Assembly (NCBI RefSeq): GCF_023554995.1
Contig: NZ_JAMJPK010000004.1
Span: 372,001 to 436,000 of the forward strand
Source: Halomonas gemina
GTDB lineage: Bacteria; Pseudomonadota; Gammaproteobacteria; Pseudomonadales; Halomonadaceae
Length of the DNA stretch: 64,000 nucleotides
Reading direction: 5' to 3'
Shown: positions 1 to 8,499 of the stretch, in pieces
Numbering within the stretch: position 1 is the first letter of the stretch
Layout: every line of letters starts with the position of its first letter
Notes under the pieces: model-generated
Databases searched by the model: none
What the model was told of the DNA's origin: nothing
The model's input: only the letters and a program-made list of their open reading frames with translations
Position numbers and translations under genes: made by a program

Positions 1-642
1 GGCATCAACCAGGCGATGGTCGGCGCTGTAGCGCAGCGCCGGGGCGAGCAGCGGGTCCTGCTCCCCCGCGATGCGCCATACCGGGCAGGGCGAGCGGGCC
101 AGTCGCTCAGCGTTATCGAGCTCGGCGAGCTGGGTGAGCCCGGCGGCCAGGGTGGCGCGGTCGGTGCCGACGCTCTCGTTATCACCATTGCCGAGCAGCG
201 CACGCAGTTGCCGATGGGCCGCGCGCGGGTCGGGCTCGCCCTGGAGCTGCCAGCGCCGGAAGTGGGACAGGGTGGCATCAGGGTCGCGGGTGAAGGCGTG
301 GCGGAAGGCAGCCAGCTCCGCCCCGGGGATGCCCTCGTCATGACAGAAGCGCTCCCCCATGCCGAGCAGCACCAGGGCATGGGGCGCTGGCAGATAGTCG
401 AGCAGGGCGGTGGCGAGCAGCCCGCCCAGCGACCAGCCCACCCAGACGGCGTCCGGCGGCAGGTCGTCGGCCATGGCGTCGGCCAGGCTGTCCAGATCGG
501 CGGGGTCGGCAAGCGCCGGGCGGCCACCGTAACCCGGCCAGTCGGGGGTGGAGACGTCAAGCCCCACCGGCCAGTGCCCGGCCAGCGGCTGCCAGAGCCG
601 CGCGTCGCAGCCCCAGCCGGCGAGCAGCACCAGGCGCGTCAT
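1..642 (-). CDS. bioH: BioH-like pimeloyl-ACP methyl ester esterase (3' part outside window)
   Basis: An alpha/beta-hydrolase of at least 214 residues that runs off the left edge. It starts at ATG 642, overlapping the bioF stop by 4 bp (ATGA), so it is translationally coupled as third gene of bioB-bioF-bioH. The N-terminus reads MTRLVLLAGWGCDARLW, typical of BioH. The nucleophile elbow GWSLGG puts the catalytic Ser at about residue 71, and AGEQDPLL carries the expected acidic residue near the visible end; the catalytic His lies beyond the window. BioH removes the methyl group from pimeloyl-ACP methyl ester, releasing pimeloyl-ACP for BioF. A different carboxylesterase is possible, but the operon position makes BioH the best call. 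Confidence 0.82.
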   Translation of the reverse strand, partial: MTRLVLLAGWGCDARLWQPLAGHWPVGLDVSTPDWPGYGGRPALADPADLDSLADAMADDLPPDAVWVGWSLGGLLATALLDYLPAPHALVLLGMGERFCHDEGIPGAELAAFRHAFTRDPDATLSHFRRWQLQGEPDPRAAHRQLRALLGNGDNESVGTDRATLAAGLTQLAELDNAERLARSPCPVWRIAGEQDPLLAPALRYSADHRLVDA

Positions 643-1811
643 GGGCTCGCCTCCGCGCCTGCCAGGGTTTCCCGGGCCTTGCAGTCGGCCAGCGCATCGA
701 GCAGGGCGTCCAGCTCGTTATCCGTGTGGGCGGCACTCAGGGTGATGCGCAGCCGCGCCTGGCCGCGGGGCACCGTGGGCTCGCGGATCGCGCCGACCAT
801 GATCCCCCGCTCGGCCAGCCAGGCCGCCCAGGCCATCACCCGCTGGCTCTCGCCCAGCACCAGCGGCTGGATCGGCGTGGTGGAGGCGGCCAGCGGCAGC
901 CCCAGGGTGGTGGCCTCGCGGCGGAAGCGCGCGATCAGCATTGCCAGGCGGCTGCGTCGCTCGGGTTCGGCCTCGAGAAGCTGCAGGGCCTTCAGGGTAG
1001 CCGCCGCCACCCCCGGTGGCTGGGCGGTGGTGTACACATAGGGACGGGCGAACTGGGTAAGGTGCTCGACCAGTGCCTCGCTTCCCGCCACGAAGGCGCC
1101 GGCGGAGCCCAGCGCCTTGCCCAGGGTGCCCACCAGTACCGGCACCGCGTCGATCCCGTGGGCGCGGCCCACGCAGCCGTCGCCGGCCTCGCCCAGCACG
1201 CCCAGGCCGTGGGCATCATCGACCATCAGCCAGGCCCCATGACGGCGGGCAGCCGCCGCCAGGCCGGCGATATCGGCCACGTCGCCGTCCATGCTGAACA
1301 CCCCGTCGCTGACCACCAGCCGACGTCCCTCTGCCGGGGCGCGGGTGAGCAACCGCTCGAGGTCTCCGAGGTCAGCATGGTGGAAGCGTCGCGAGCGGGC
1401 ACCGGCGAGCCTGGCGCCGTCAAGCAGCGAGGCGTGGTTCAGGCGGTCCTGGAAGAGCCGGGTATCGGGGTCGCAGAGCGCCTGCAGGGCGCCGAGGTTG
1501 GCCATGTAGCCGGTGGAGAAGAGCAGCGCCGCCGGCCGACCGGTGAGCGCAGCCAGGCGCTGCTCCAGTTCCTCGTGCACTTCGAGATGGCCGCTCACCA
1601 GGTGCGAGGCTCGCCCACCGGCGCCGTAGCGTCGCGCGCCCTCGGCCTGGGCGTCGGCGAGACGCGGGTCCCCGGCCAGGCCCAGGTAGTCGTTGCCGGC
1701 GAAGTCACGGCAGCCGTCGCTCAAGCGCCGAGTGCGGCGCTGTCGCCAGCGCCCGGCGTGGCGGCGCGTCGCGGCCCGCTCGGCGAGGTAGGTGTTCCAG
1801 GCTTCCGGCAT
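639..1811 (-). CDS. bioF: 8-amino-7-oxononanoate synthase
   Basis: A 390-residue fold-type I PLP enzyme that condenses pimeloyl-ACP with L-alanine to give KAPA in biotin synthesis. Family signatures are the glycine-rich GAGGRASHLVSGHLEVH segment, the PLP-contacting DDAHGLGVLG, and TLGKALGSAGAF holding the Schiff-base lysine. Length is normal for BioF (about 385). It starts 6 nt after the bioB stop and ends overlapping bioH, so the three genes form one operon read leftward from the promoter near 3.04 kb. No bioA, bioC or bioD lies to the right of bioB; they may be beyond the left edge. Confidence 0.95.
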   Translation of the reverse strand: MPEAWNTYLAERAATRRHAGRWRQRRTRRLSDGCRDFAGNDYLGLAGDPRLADAQAEGARRYGAGGRASHLVSGHLEVHEELEQRLAALTGRPAALLFSTGYMANLGALQALCDPDTRLFQDRLNHASLLDGARLAGARSRRFHHADLGDLERLLTRAPAEGRRLVVSDGVFSMDGDVADIAGLAAAARRHGAWLMVDDAHGLGVLGEAGDGCVGRAHGIDAVPVLVGTLGKALGSAGAFVAGSEALVEHLTQFARPYVYTTAQPPGVAAATLKALQLLEAEPERRSRLAMLIARFRREATTLGLPLAASTTPIQPLVLGESQRVMAWAAWLAERGIMVGAIREPTVPRGQARLRITLSAAHTDNELDALLDALADCKARETLAGAEASP

Positions 1812-1817
1812 GGTGGA

Positions 1818-2972
1818 TCAGGCCCGGGCGGCGTCTTGGGTAACGTTCCGGGTGGCGTCATAGGCGAGCTCATCGGCCCGGCCGATGGCCTGCCGGGCCG
1901 CCTGGTGGACGAGGTCGGTGTCGACGTCGGCCTGCACCCTGGAGTGCATCTGTACGTCATCGACGCAGGTGTTGCGTTGCTCTGGGTGTAATCCCAGCCT
2001 GGCGAAAAGCGCCCGGTCCTGTTCCGCCTGGGGGTTGCCCGTGGTCAGCAGCTGGTCGCCGTAGAAGATCGAGTTGGCCCCGGCCAGGAAGGCCAGCGCC
2101 TGGGTCGAGTCACTCATCTGCTCGCGGCCGGCGGAGAGGCGAACGTGGCTCGCCGGCATCAGGATGCGGGCCACGGCGATGGCACGGATGAACTCGATGG
2201 GGTCGAGGTCCTCCACGTCCTCGAGGGGGGTGCCGGGGACCTTGACCAGCATGTTGATCGGCACCGATTCCGGATGCGGCTCCAGGCGTGCCAGCTGCTG
2301 GAGCAGGGCGGCGCGGTCGCGGGGCGCCTCGCCCATGCCGAGTATCCCCCCCGAGCACACCTTCATGCCCGCCTGGCGCACGTGGCCCAGGGTCTCCAGG
2401 CGGTCGGCATAGGTGCGGGTGGTGATGATCTCGCCGTAGTACTCGGGCGAGGTGTCGAGGTTGTGGTTGTAGTAGTCGAGCCCGGCCTCGGCCAGGCGAC
2501 CGGCCTGGTCGTTGTCGACCATCCCCAGCGTCATGCAGGTCTCGAGCCCCAGCGCCTTGACCCGGCGGACCATCTCCAGCACCACGTCGAGGTCCTTCTC
2601 GCGGGGGCTCTTCCAGGCCGCGCCCATGCAGAAGCGGCTGGCGCCGGCCTCGCGGGCGGCCCGGGCCTGCTCGACCACCTTCTCGACCTCCAGCAGTTTC
2701 TCCTTGCCCAGGCCGGTGTTGTAGTGCCCCGACTGGGGGCAGTACTTGCAGTCCTCGGGGCAGGCGCCGGTCTTGATGGAGAGCAGGGTGGAGACCTGCA
2801 CGGCATTGGGATCGAAATGCGCACGGTGGACCCGCTGGGCGTGGAACAGCAGGTCGTTGAAGGGCAGGGCGAAGAGCGCCTCGATCTCCTCGACCGTCCA
2901 GTCGTGGCGGATCTCGCCCCGCGGGGCTAGGGTCTGGGAAGCGGCGCGGGTTTCGTGGGACGCAGGGGGCAT
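1818..2972 (-). CDS. bioB: Biotin synthase (radical SAM)
   Basis: A 384-residue radical SAM enzyme that inserts sulfur into dethiobiotin. The [14 protein letters not shown] motif supplies the CxxxCxxC [4Fe-4S] cysteines, and the SAM-barrel motifs [13 protein letters not shown] and SAGREQM are present. I place the start at ATG 2972 ([10 protein letters not shown]). The frame stays open upstream to 3044, but those codons run through the operator/promoter region and would add a non-conserved leader. It is the first gene of bioBFH. Transcription probably starts just left of the -10 at 3022-3027, under BirA control (see the regulatory entries). Confidence 0.95.
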   Translation of the reverse strand: MPPASHETRAASQTLAPRGEIRHDWTVEEIEALFALPFNDLLFHAQRVHRAHFDPNAVQVSTLLSIKTGACPEDCKYCPQSGHYNTGLGKEKLLEVEKVVEQARAAREAGASRFCMGAAWKSPREKDLDVVLEMVRRVKALGLETCMTLGMVDNDQAGRLAEAGLDYYNHNLDTSPEYYGEIITTRTYADRLETLGHVRQAGMKVCSGGILGMGEAPRDRAALLQQLARLEPHPESVPINMLVKVPGTPLEDVEDLDPIEFIRAIAVARILMPASHVRLSAGREQMSDSTQALAFLAGANSIFYGDQLLTTGNPQAEQDRALFARLGLHPEQRNTCVDDVQMHSRVQADVDTDLVHQAARQAIGRADELAYDATRNVTQDAARA

Positions 2973-2986
2973 GGTGGGCTCGCCTA

Positions 2987-3019
2987 TGGTCAACTTGAGG
3001 TATATATCCAGGTTGACGG
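2987..3019. promoter_or_regulatory. Putative BirA operator 1 (bioB side)
   Basis: An inverted repeat with left half TGGTCAACT (2987-2995) and right half GGTTGACGG (3011-3019), separated by 15 nt. It matches the architecture of gammaproteobacterial BirA operators (9-bp halves of the type TTGTMAACC / GGTTKACAA, 14-16 nt spacer). It lies 15 nt upstream of the bioB start codon and immediately downstream of the predicted -10. Bound BirA would therefore block initiation. The assignment rests on motif resemblance and position. Confidence 0.6.
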
Positions 3020-3021
3020 AT

Positions 3022-3049
3022 AGCCTAAGGCTTGCGGCCGGCATGTCAA
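3022..3049 (-). promoter_or_regulatory. bioB promoter (-35 TTGACA, -10 TAGGCT)
   Basis: Read on the minus strand there is a perfect -35 TTGACA (3049-3044), a 16-nt spacer and a -10-like TAGGCT (3027-3022). The -35 is made of the left half of BirA-like operator 2, and operator 1 follows directly downstream of the -10. Two operators thus bracket one promoter driving bioBFH. Confidence 0.5.
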
Positions 3050-3074
3050 CCTTCTGGAAACTCAGAGTTGACGG
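3043..3074. promoter_or_regulatory. Putative BirA operator 2 (overlaps comF start codon)
   Basis: Half-sites ATGTCAACC (3043-3051) and AGTTGACGG (3066-3074) are separated by 14 nt, again BirA-like. The first three bases are the predicted comF ATG, so the operator is coding sequence for the first residues of ComF. The left half also forms the -35 of the bioB promoter on the other strand. Confidence 0.5.
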
Positions 3075-3759
3075 ATGGCTGGGGCGGGCCCTGCCCGGGC
3101 GCTGCGTGTTCTGCCTGACCCCCTTGCCGGGGGATAACCCCTGGTGCGAGGCCTGCTTCTCGGAGCTGCCCTGGAACCTGCCGGCCTGCCCCGGCTGCGC
3201 CGAGCCCCAGCCGGGTGCCGTGCGGGGACGTCGCTGTGGCCACTGCCTGCGTCGCCCGCCGAGGTTCGACGGGGCCTGGGTGCCGCTGCGTTACGATGCC
3301 GAGGTGGCCGGCCTGGTGCAGCGCTTCAAGTTCGACGCCTCGCCACGCGCCGGTCGGGTGCTGCTGGAGCTACTGGTGGCGGGGCTGCCACCGGCGGTTC
3401 AGGGCTGGCCCGAGGCGCTGGTGCCGGTTCCCCTGCACCCACGGCGGGCCCGTGAGCGGGGCTTCGACCAGGCGCACTGGCTGGCCGCACGGCTCGGTCG
3501 ACAGCTGGGCTGTCCGCTGGTGCCGGCGCAGCGTACTCGCGACACCCGCACCCAGCGCGGCCTGGACCGTGGCGAGCGGCGCCGCAACCTGAGTGGCGCC
3601 TTTCACTTGCCTGACGGCCTGCCACGGCGAGTGGCGCTGGTAGATGACGTCATGACCACCGGGGCGACGCTGGATGCCCTGGCCACGGCCTGCCGCCAGG
3701 CCGGTGCCGAGCAGGTGCAGGCCTGGGCGGTGGCCCGCACGCCGGTGGGAAGGCACTGA
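3043..3759 (+). CDS. comF: ComF family phosphoribosyltransferase-like protein
   Basis: A 238-residue ComF protein (DNA-uptake accessory family; GntX in E. coli). The N-terminus has the zinc-binding cysteine pairs CVFC, CEAC, CPGC and CGHC within the first 70 residues. The C-terminus has the phosphoribosyltransferase loop [14 protein letters not shown], where PRPP or a nucleotide would bind. The start at ATG 3043 gives the normal family length; the open frame further left overlaps bioB. It is divergent from bioB, an arrangement recurrent in pseudomonads and relatives. Its start codon lies inside a BirA-like operator. The precise biochemical role of ComF is unsettled. Confidence 0.85.
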   Translation: MSTFWKLRVDGWLGRALPGRCVFCLTPLPGDNPWCEACFSELPWNLPACPGCAEPQPGAVRGRRCGHCLRRPPRFDGAWVPLRYDAEVAGLVQRFKFDASPRAGRVLLELLVAGLPPAVQGWPEALVPVPLHPRRARERGFDQAHWLAARLGRQLGCPLVPAQRTRDTRTQRGLDRGERRRNLSGAFHLPDGLPRRVALVDDVMTTGATLDALATACRQAGAEQVQAWAVARTPVGRH

Positions 3760-3853
3760 GGGCCGGCAGTGTATCGTGGGGGTCGAGCCGCTTTCTGCGG
3801 CACAGGCAGGTGCTTCCCTGTTAGCATATGCTCTCGATATACCGGGAGCCCCC

Positions 3854-4840
3854 ATGGACGTAAGCCCTCATCCCTTCGCGCAGCTTTCTCCCGCCCGGGT
3901 GGTGGCGGCGGTAGAGTCGCTCGGCTTCTGGCTGCCCGGCGAACCCTTCACCCTCAACAGCTACGAGAACCGGGTCTTCCTGGTGCACGACGAGGAGCGC
4001 CGCCGCTGGGTGGTGAAGTTCTATCGCCCCGAACGCTGGACGGACGCGCAGATCCGCGAGGAGCATGACTTCCTGGCCGAGCTCGCCGCGGCCGAGGTGG
4101 CCGTGGCGGCCCCCTGGCGGGACGCGGCAGGCGAGAGCCTGCACGTCGCCGAGGGCTTTCGCTTCACGCTCTTTCCCCACCTGCCGGGGCAGGCGCCGGA
4201 GCTGGAGAATCCGACTCACCTGTTTGCCCTGGGCGAGCTGATCGGCGCGGTCCATGCGGTGGGCGAACGCGGGCGCTTCGCCCACCGTCGTGCGCTGGAC
4301 CTGGATGGCATGGTGCTCGAGGCACGTGACAAGGTGCTGGCGAGTCGCTGGCTGGACCGTCACCAGCGCCAGGCCTATGAGCGCATCACCGCGACGCTGC
4401 ATCGTCGCCTGGCCTCCCATGCCTGGTCCGCGGCGCAGGCGATCCGCGTGCAGGGCGACTGCCATATCGGCAACATCCTCGGCCGCGACGAGCGGTTTGC
4501 GCTGGTCGACTTCGACGACTGCCTGATGGCGCCGGCCATCCAGGACCTGTGGATGCTGTTCACCGCGCAGGAGGAAGGGGAGCGCCAGATGCAGCTCTCC
4601 GAGGTGGCGGAGGGCTATGAGCAGCACCGCGACTTCGACCGCCGCGAGCTCGCGCTGGTGGAGCCGCTGCGCACCCTGCGCCTGCTGCGCCACAGCGCCT
4701 GGCTGGTGGATCGCTGGGCAGACCCGGCCTTCCCTCTGGCGTTCCCCTGGCTGGCCGATGCCGGCTACTGGGATGGGCACCTGCGCATGCTGGAGCAGCA
4801 GCGCCAGGCGCTGGAGGCACGGCCTCGCTGGCTGGCCTGA
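3854..4840 (+). CDS. srkA: Stress response kinase A (YihE/SrkA family)
   Basis: A 328-residue cytoplasmic kinase of the choline/aminoglycoside phosphotransferase fold. LNSYENRVFLV forms the nucleotide-binding strand region, VVKFYRPERW carries the ATP-binding lysine, QGDCHIGNIL is the catalytic (Brenner) loop with its Asp and Asn, and LVDFDDC is the metal-binding DFD. In E. coli SrkA is a Ser/Thr kinase that counteracts MazEF-linked death under stress. The start at ATG 3854 follows GGGAG and gives the usual family length. It is followed by a perfect hairpin shared with a convergent gene. In E. coli srkA precedes dsbA; here dsbA is absent. Confidence 0.9.
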   Translation: MDVSPHPFAQLSPARVVAAVESLGFWLPGEPFTLNSYENRVFLVHDEERRRWVVKFYRPERWTDAQIREEHDFLAELAAAEVAVAAPWRDAAGESLHVAEGFRFTLFPHLPGQAPELENPTHLFALGELIGAVHAVGERGRFAHRRALDLDGMVLEARDKVLASRWLDRHQRQAYERITATLHRRLASHAWSAAQAIRVQGDCHIGNILGRDERFALVDFDDCLMAPAIQDLWMLFTAQEEGERQMQLSEVAEGYEQHRDFDRRELALVEPLRTLRLLRHSAWLVDRWADPAFPLAFPWLADAGYWDGHLRMLEQQRQALEARPRWLA

Positions 4841-4872
4841 TCGCGGCCGTCGGCTTGTCCAGTTCCATCAAG

Positions 4873-4894
4873 GACGCACCCCTCGGGGTGCGTC
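4873..4894. terminator. Hairpin between convergent genes
   Basis: Perfect 10-bp stem GACGCACCCC / GGGGTGCGTC with a 2-nt nominal loop, placed between the srkA stop (4840) and the stop of the minus-strand gene at 4916. A U-run is weak on both sides, so this is a likely bidirectional terminator or mRNA-stabilising hairpin. Confidence 0.55.
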
Positions 4895-4915
4895 TCGATG
4901 TGACCGGGATGACGC

Positions 4916-5467
4916 TCAGTCGTCGTCGGGATCCGGCGCCTCGGCGGGAATCGGATTGGCGACCCCTTCGCCGTCGGCCTGGCGACGCTGTTCGTTGATC
5001 CTGGCGGCGGGATTGTCCTGCTGCTCGATGGCCAGTTCGCTGGCCAGGCGCAGCTGGAAGGTCTGCTCCGGAGTCAGGCGGCAGTTGCCGTCCTGGCAGG
5101 CGGCGAGCCCGAAGTTGCCGTCGCTGTCGTAGGCGGCGGCGGAGATCTCGCCGCTGTAGATCTCGCTTGCGCTGCCGTCGGTCTCGATGCAGGTCAACGA
5201 CTGGGTGGTCAGGCGGATGCGTTCGCCATCGAGGCGGGCGTTGCCGATCAGTACGCAGTACTCCGGCAGCGCATGGGAGGCGTCGCCATCGGCCACCGGG
5301 TGGATCAACAGATCGTTGCGTTCCGGCTCCTGGGCGGAGAGTGTCAGCACGTCGATGACCTGGACATCGACGGTGGCATCGGCCGGCAGTTCGAGGGTAT
5401 CGCTCATGGCCAGGGTCGGCATCGCCAGGACGGCGGCCATCAGCAGAGAGGCATGGGTCTTGATCAT
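4916..5467 (-). CDS. Small exported protein of unknown function
   Basis: A 183-residue protein starting at ATG 5467 with a clear Sec signal (MIKTHASLLMAAVLAMPTLAMS, cleaved near residue 22). The mature part is acidic and has four cysteines in two regions (ALPEYCVLIGNA...SLTCIETDG; GLAACQDGNCRL), which could form disulfides in the periplasm. The C-terminus is Asp/Pro-rich. I do not recognise a family. An upstream in-frame ATG at 5500 would spoil the signal peptide and is unlikely. It stands alone, convergent with srkA and divergent from folE. Confidence 0.75.
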   Translation of the reverse strand: MIKTHASLLMAAVLAMPTLAMSDTLELPADATVDVQVIDVLTLSAQEPERNDLLIHPVADGDASHALPEYCVLIGNARLDGERIRLTTQSLTCIETDGSASEIYSGEISAAAYDSDGNFGLAACQDGNCRLTPEQTFQLRLASELAIEQQDNPAARINEQRRQADGEGVANPIPAEAPDPDDD

Positions 5468-5644
5468 GTCGGGCTCTCGAGGGTGACTTGGGCACAGCAT
5501 GAAGCAGCCATTATTCTACCATAGGGCGGGTGGAGCGGCAGCCGGCCCCGGGGGGCGAGGACGCGACACGATGTCACTGTGTGGCCCGGTCGGCGCCTGC
5601 GTTGCCGAATGTGATGCGCTAGACTATCGAGTTTCGAGACTCTT

Positions 5645-5690
5645 TTATTGTACAAAATAAAAAACCTGTATATCTTCTGTATATGATGTG
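5645..5690 (+). promoter_or_regulatory. AT-rich upstream region of folE with direct repeat CTGTATAT
   Basis: This short AT-rich island in a very GC-rich region lies 50-100 nt before folE. It contains TTGTAC (5649-5654) and two copies of CTGTATAT at 5666-5673 and 5677-5684, an 11-nt (one helical turn) period. The arrangement suits a promoter plus a regulator binding on one DNA face. The regulator is not identifiable; PhhR/TyrR-type boxes do not match well. Confidence 0.4.
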
Positions 5691-5742
5691 ATGGCCGGGC
5701 CATCCACCAACGACACATCGGACACTGCCACGGGGCCTGACC

Positions 5743-6300
5743 ATGACCGAAGAACTCGCCAACCACTATCGCCGGATCATTCATGAGCTGGGTGAGGATC
5801 CTGACCGGGAAGGCCTCCGCGATACCCCGAAGCGGGCCGCCAAGGCGATGCAGTTCCTCAACCGGGGCTATACCCAGTCGCTGGAGGAGATCGTCAACGG
5901 CGCGGTATTCGAGTCGGAGACCGACGAGATGGTGCTGGTCAAGGACATCGAGCTCTACTCCATGTGCGAGCACCACCTGCTGCCGTTCATCGGCAAGTGT
6001 CATATCGCCTATCTGCCCAGCGGCAAGGTGCTGGGGCTCTCCAAGTTCGCGCGCATCGTCGACATGTACGCCCGGCGCATGCAGATCCAGGAGAACCTGA
6101 CCCGCCAGATCGCCGAGGCGGTGCAGCGGGTCACCGAGGCCCGTGGGGTGGCGGTAGTGATCGAGGCGCGCCACCTGTGCATGATGATGCGCGGGGTGGA
6201 GAAGCAGAACTCCAGCATGACCTCCTCGGTGATGCTCGGTGCCTTCCGCGAAAAGCAGAGCACGCGCCAGGAGTTCCTCACCCTGGTGAACGGCCGCTGA
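5743..6300 (+). CDS. folE: GTP cyclohydrolase I
   Basis: A 185-residue GTP cyclohydrolase I that converts GTP to 7,8-dihydroneopterin triphosphate. The zinc ligands are present: Cys75 and His78 in [10 protein letters not shown] and Cys146 in [11 protein letters not shown]. The conserved [20 protein letters not shown] and [12 protein letters not shown] blocks are intact. It precedes folX by 22 nt, so the product can pass directly to the epimerase. In pseudomonads a folE-folX pair, often with folM, makes tetrahydromonapterin, the cofactor of phenylalanine hydroxylase; the same use here is an inference, and no folM or phhA is in the window. Confidence 0.95.
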   Translation: MTEELANHYRRIIHELGEDPDREGLRDTPKRAAKAMQFLNRGYTQSLEEIVNGAVFESETDEMVLVKDIELYSMCEHHLLPFIGKCHIAYLPSGKVLGLSKFARIVDMYARRMQIQENLTRQIAEAVQRVTEARGVAVVIEARHLCMMMRGVEKQNSSMTSSVMLGAFREKQSTRQEFLTLVNGR

Positions 6301-6322
6301 TTCCCCCGCAAGGAGCCCCGCC

Positions 6323-6733
6323 ATGCCGATGCATGCCCTGGACGACCAGCACTTCGATCATGATCTGGCCACGATTCGCATCAAGAACCTGCGGCTGCGC
6401 ACCCATATCGGCATCAAGGATGACGAGATCAAGAACCGGCAGGACGTGGTGATCAATGTCGTGATCCGCTATCGCGCCGACAGGGCGGTCGAATTCAACC
6501 ATATCGAGCAGGCGCTCAACTACCGCACCATCACCAAGCAGGTGATCGCCCTGGTGGAGGACCATCGCTTCCTGCTGCTCGAGCGCATGACCCGCGAGGT
6601 GCTGGACCTGATCATGAGTCACGACCAGGTGCTCACCGCCCAGGTGGAGATCGACAAGCCCCATGCGCTGCGCTTCGCAGATTCCGTCTCCATCACCCTC
6701 TCCGACTCCCGGGAGCCGCGTCGGCCACGCTGA
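6323..6733 (+). CDS. folX: Dihydroneopterin triphosphate 2'-epimerase
   Basis: A 136-residue member of the DHNA/epimerase fold. [44 protein letters not shown] and [16 protein letters not shown] fit FolX more closely than the aldolase FolB. It epimerises dihydroneopterin triphosphate to the monapterin form. An AGGAG ribosome site precedes ATG 6323; a second ATG two codons later is possible. It is the last gene of folE-folX and is followed by a hairpin terminator. FolB remains an alternative. Confidence 0.88.
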   Translation: MPMHALDDQHFDHDLATIRIKNLRLRTHIGIKDDEIKNRQDVVINVVIRYRADRAVEFNHIEQALNYRTITKQVIALVEDHRFLLLERMTREVLDLIMSHDQVLTAQVEIDKPHALRFADSVSITLSDSREPRRPR

Positions 6734-6759
6734 GCGTTGATCCGCGTCGGCGATAAAGG

Positions 6760-6788
6760 CCCCCGGTGCTTGGTGCACCGGGGTCTTT
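6760..6788 (+). terminator. Rho-independent terminator after folX
   Basis: GC-rich stem CCCCGGTG / CACCGGGG (about 6761-6784) followed by TCTTTCG, 27 nt after the folX stop. It separates folE-folX from gabD. Confidence 0.75.
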
Positions 6789-6842
6789 CGCTTAGCATGG
6801 GGGCAAACCGACAATAGGCCGCATCCGCGGCAGGAGATGATC

Positions 6843-8300
6843 ATGCAAGCCCTCAAGGAAACGCAGCTCTACTGTCCCTTCGCCTACATCGACGGCAGCT
6901 GGGTCGCCGCCGACAGCGGTGAGCAGATCAACGTCGTCAACCCGGCCACCGGTGAGGTCCTGGGGGATGTGCCGCGCCTGGGGCGGGCCGAGACCGAGCG
7001 GGCCATCGCCGCGGCCGATGCCGCCCTGCCGGCGTGGCGTGCGATGACCGCCCAGGAGCGCGCCGACATCCTGATGAAGTGGCACGACCTGATGCTCGAG
7101 CATCAGGACGACCTGGCCATGATCATGACCTTCGAGCAGGGCAAGCCGCTCAAGGAGGCCGCCGGCGAGATCGCCTATGCGGCGAGCTTCCTGCGCTGGT
7201 TCGCCGAAGAGGCACGGCGCGTCTACGGCGAGACCGTGCCCGCCGCCAAGCCCAACCAGCGCATCCTGGTCACCAAGCAGCCCATCGGCGTGGTGGGGGC
7301 CATCACCCCCTGGAACTTCCCCGCGGCGATGATCACCCGCAAGGCGGGCGCGGCCCTGGCGGCTGGCTGCACTTTCGTGGTCAAGCCGGCTAGCCAGACG
7401 CCGTTCTCCGCCACCGCCCTGGCCAAGCTGGCCGAGCGGGCCGGGGTGCCGCGTGGGGTGTTCAACGTGGTGCCGGGCCGCGCCTCCGAGATCGCCGCGG
7501 CGATGACCGAGTCGCCGCTGGTGCGCAAGATCACCTTCACCGGCTCCACCGAGGTGGGGCGCCAGCTGATGGCTCAGGCCTCCCAGCACATCCAGAAGAT
7601 CTCTCTGGAACTGGGCGGCAACGCCCCCTTCATCGTCTTCGAGGATGCCGACCTGGACGCCGCGGTGGAGGGCGCGATGGCCGCCAAGTTCCGCAACGCC
7701 GGCCAGACCTGCGTCTGCACCAATCGCTTCCTGGTCCAGTCCAGCGTGGTCAACGCCTTCTGCGAGAAGCTGGCGGTCGCCATGAACAGCGAGCTCAAGG
7801 TGGGTGACGGCACCCAGGACGGGATCAATATCGGCCCGCTGATCGACGACAAGGCGGTGGCCAAGGTCAGCGAGCATGTCCACGACGCCGTGGACAAGGG
7901 CGCCGAGCTACTGCTGGGGGGCCATCCGCATCCGCTGGGCGGCAACTTCTTCACCCCGACGCTGATCAGCTTCGCCAATGACCGGATGAAGGTGGCCCAC
8001 GAGGAGACCTTCGGGCCGCTGGCCGCGGTCTTCCCCTTCGATGACGAGGAAGATGCCGTCAACATGGCCAACGACACCGAGTTCGGGCTGGCCTCCTACT
8101 TCTACTCCCGGGACCTGGGGCGCGTGTGGCGTGTCGCCGACGCCCTGGAGTATGGCATGGTGGGCATCAACACCGGCTTGATCTCCAACGCTGCCGCGCC
8201 CTTCGGCGGGGTCAAGGCCTCGGGTCTCGGCCGCGAGGGTGGCCACCAGGGACTGGAGGAGTTCCTGGAGACCAAGTACCTCTGTATCGATCTGGGCTGA
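6843..8300 (+). CDS. gabD: NAD(P)-dependent succinate-semialdehyde dehydrogenase
   Basis: A 485-residue aldehyde dehydrogenase of the GabD class: VVGAITPWNFPAAMITRK, KPASQTPFSATAL, FTGSTEVGRQLM (nucleotide binding), LELGGNAPFIVFEDADLD with the general-base Glu, and NAGQTCVCTNRF with the catalytic Cys. It oxidises succinate semialdehyde to succinate. Two ATGs lie at 6837 and 6843. AGGAG (6832-6836) abuts the first and sits 6 nt from the second, so 6843 is chosen. No gabT is adjacent. The stop codon touches repeat element A, and the gene is convergent with purH. Glutarate-semialdehyde dehydrogenase is a possible alternative substrate class. Confidence 0.9.
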   Translation: MQALKETQLYCPFAYIDGSWVAADSGEQINVVNPATGEVLGDVPRLGRAETERAIAAADAALPAWRAMTAQERADILMKWHDLMLEHQDDLAMIMTFEQGKPLKEAAGEIAYAASFLRWFAEEARRVYGETVPAAKPNQRILVTKQPIGVVGAITPWNFPAAMITRKAGAALAAGCTFVVKPASQTPFSATALAKLAERAGVPRGVFNVVPGRASEIAAAMTESPLVRKITFTGSTEVGRQLMAQASQHIQKISLELGGNAPFIVFEDADLDAAVEGAMAAKFRNAGQTCVCTNRFLVQSSVVNAFCEKLAVAMNSELKVGDGTQDGINIGPLIDDKAVAKVSEHVHDAVDKGAELLLGGHPHPLGGNFFTPTLISFANDRMKVAHEETFGPLAAVFPFDDEEDAVNMANDTEFGLASYFYSRDLGRVWRVADALEYGMVGINTGLISNAAAPFGGVKASGLGREGGHQGLEEFLETKYLCIDLG

Positions 8301-8499
8301 TAGCGCCAAGCTGAAAGCGCCGAGCGCCAAGCTACAAGCAAACCCCGAAGGCTGAGACCTTCGGGGTTTGCTTTAGCTCGGGAGGAACTCATCCTGGCCG
8401 CTTGGCCGCTTGGCCGCTTGGCCGCTTGGCCGCTTGGCCGCTTGGCCGCTTGGCCGCTTGGCCGCTTGGCCGCTTGGCCGCTTGGCCGCTTGGCCGCTT
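8301..8499. repeat. Intergenic repeat element A with (CTTGGCCG)n array
   Basis: It fills the whole gap between the gabD stop and the purH stop. A degenerate left arm of CGCCAAG-type units (8302-8335) is followed by a perfect terminator hairpin (8336-8373) and a spacer. A near-perfect array of the 8-nt unit CTTGGCCG then runs 8395-8499 (105 nt, about 13 copies). Left and right units are reverse complements. The last CTT of the array supplies the TT of purH's TTA (TAA) stop at 8498-8500. Confidence 0.95.
8336..8374. terminator. Bidirectional terminator between gabD and purH
   Basis: Perfect 16-bp stem AAGCAAACCCCGAAGG (8336-8351) / CCTTCGGGGTTTGCTT (8358-8373) with a 6-nt loop and T/A tracts on both sides. 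It forms the core of repeat element A. Confidence 0.9.

Noticed and set aside
2746..3042. Longer ComF starting inside bioB
   Set aside because: It would read through bioB antisense and the promoter; the ComF zinc motif begins shortly after 3043.
2975..3044. Longer BioB starting at 3044
   Set aside because: The added codons cover the operator and promoter region, and [10 protein letters not shown] at 2972 fits BioB length.
8395..8499. CRISPR array
   Set aside because: Units of 7-8 nt are contiguous with no spacers; the same holds for the arrays at 22400, 40694 and 60351. The 26-bp repeats at 32882 also lack spacers.
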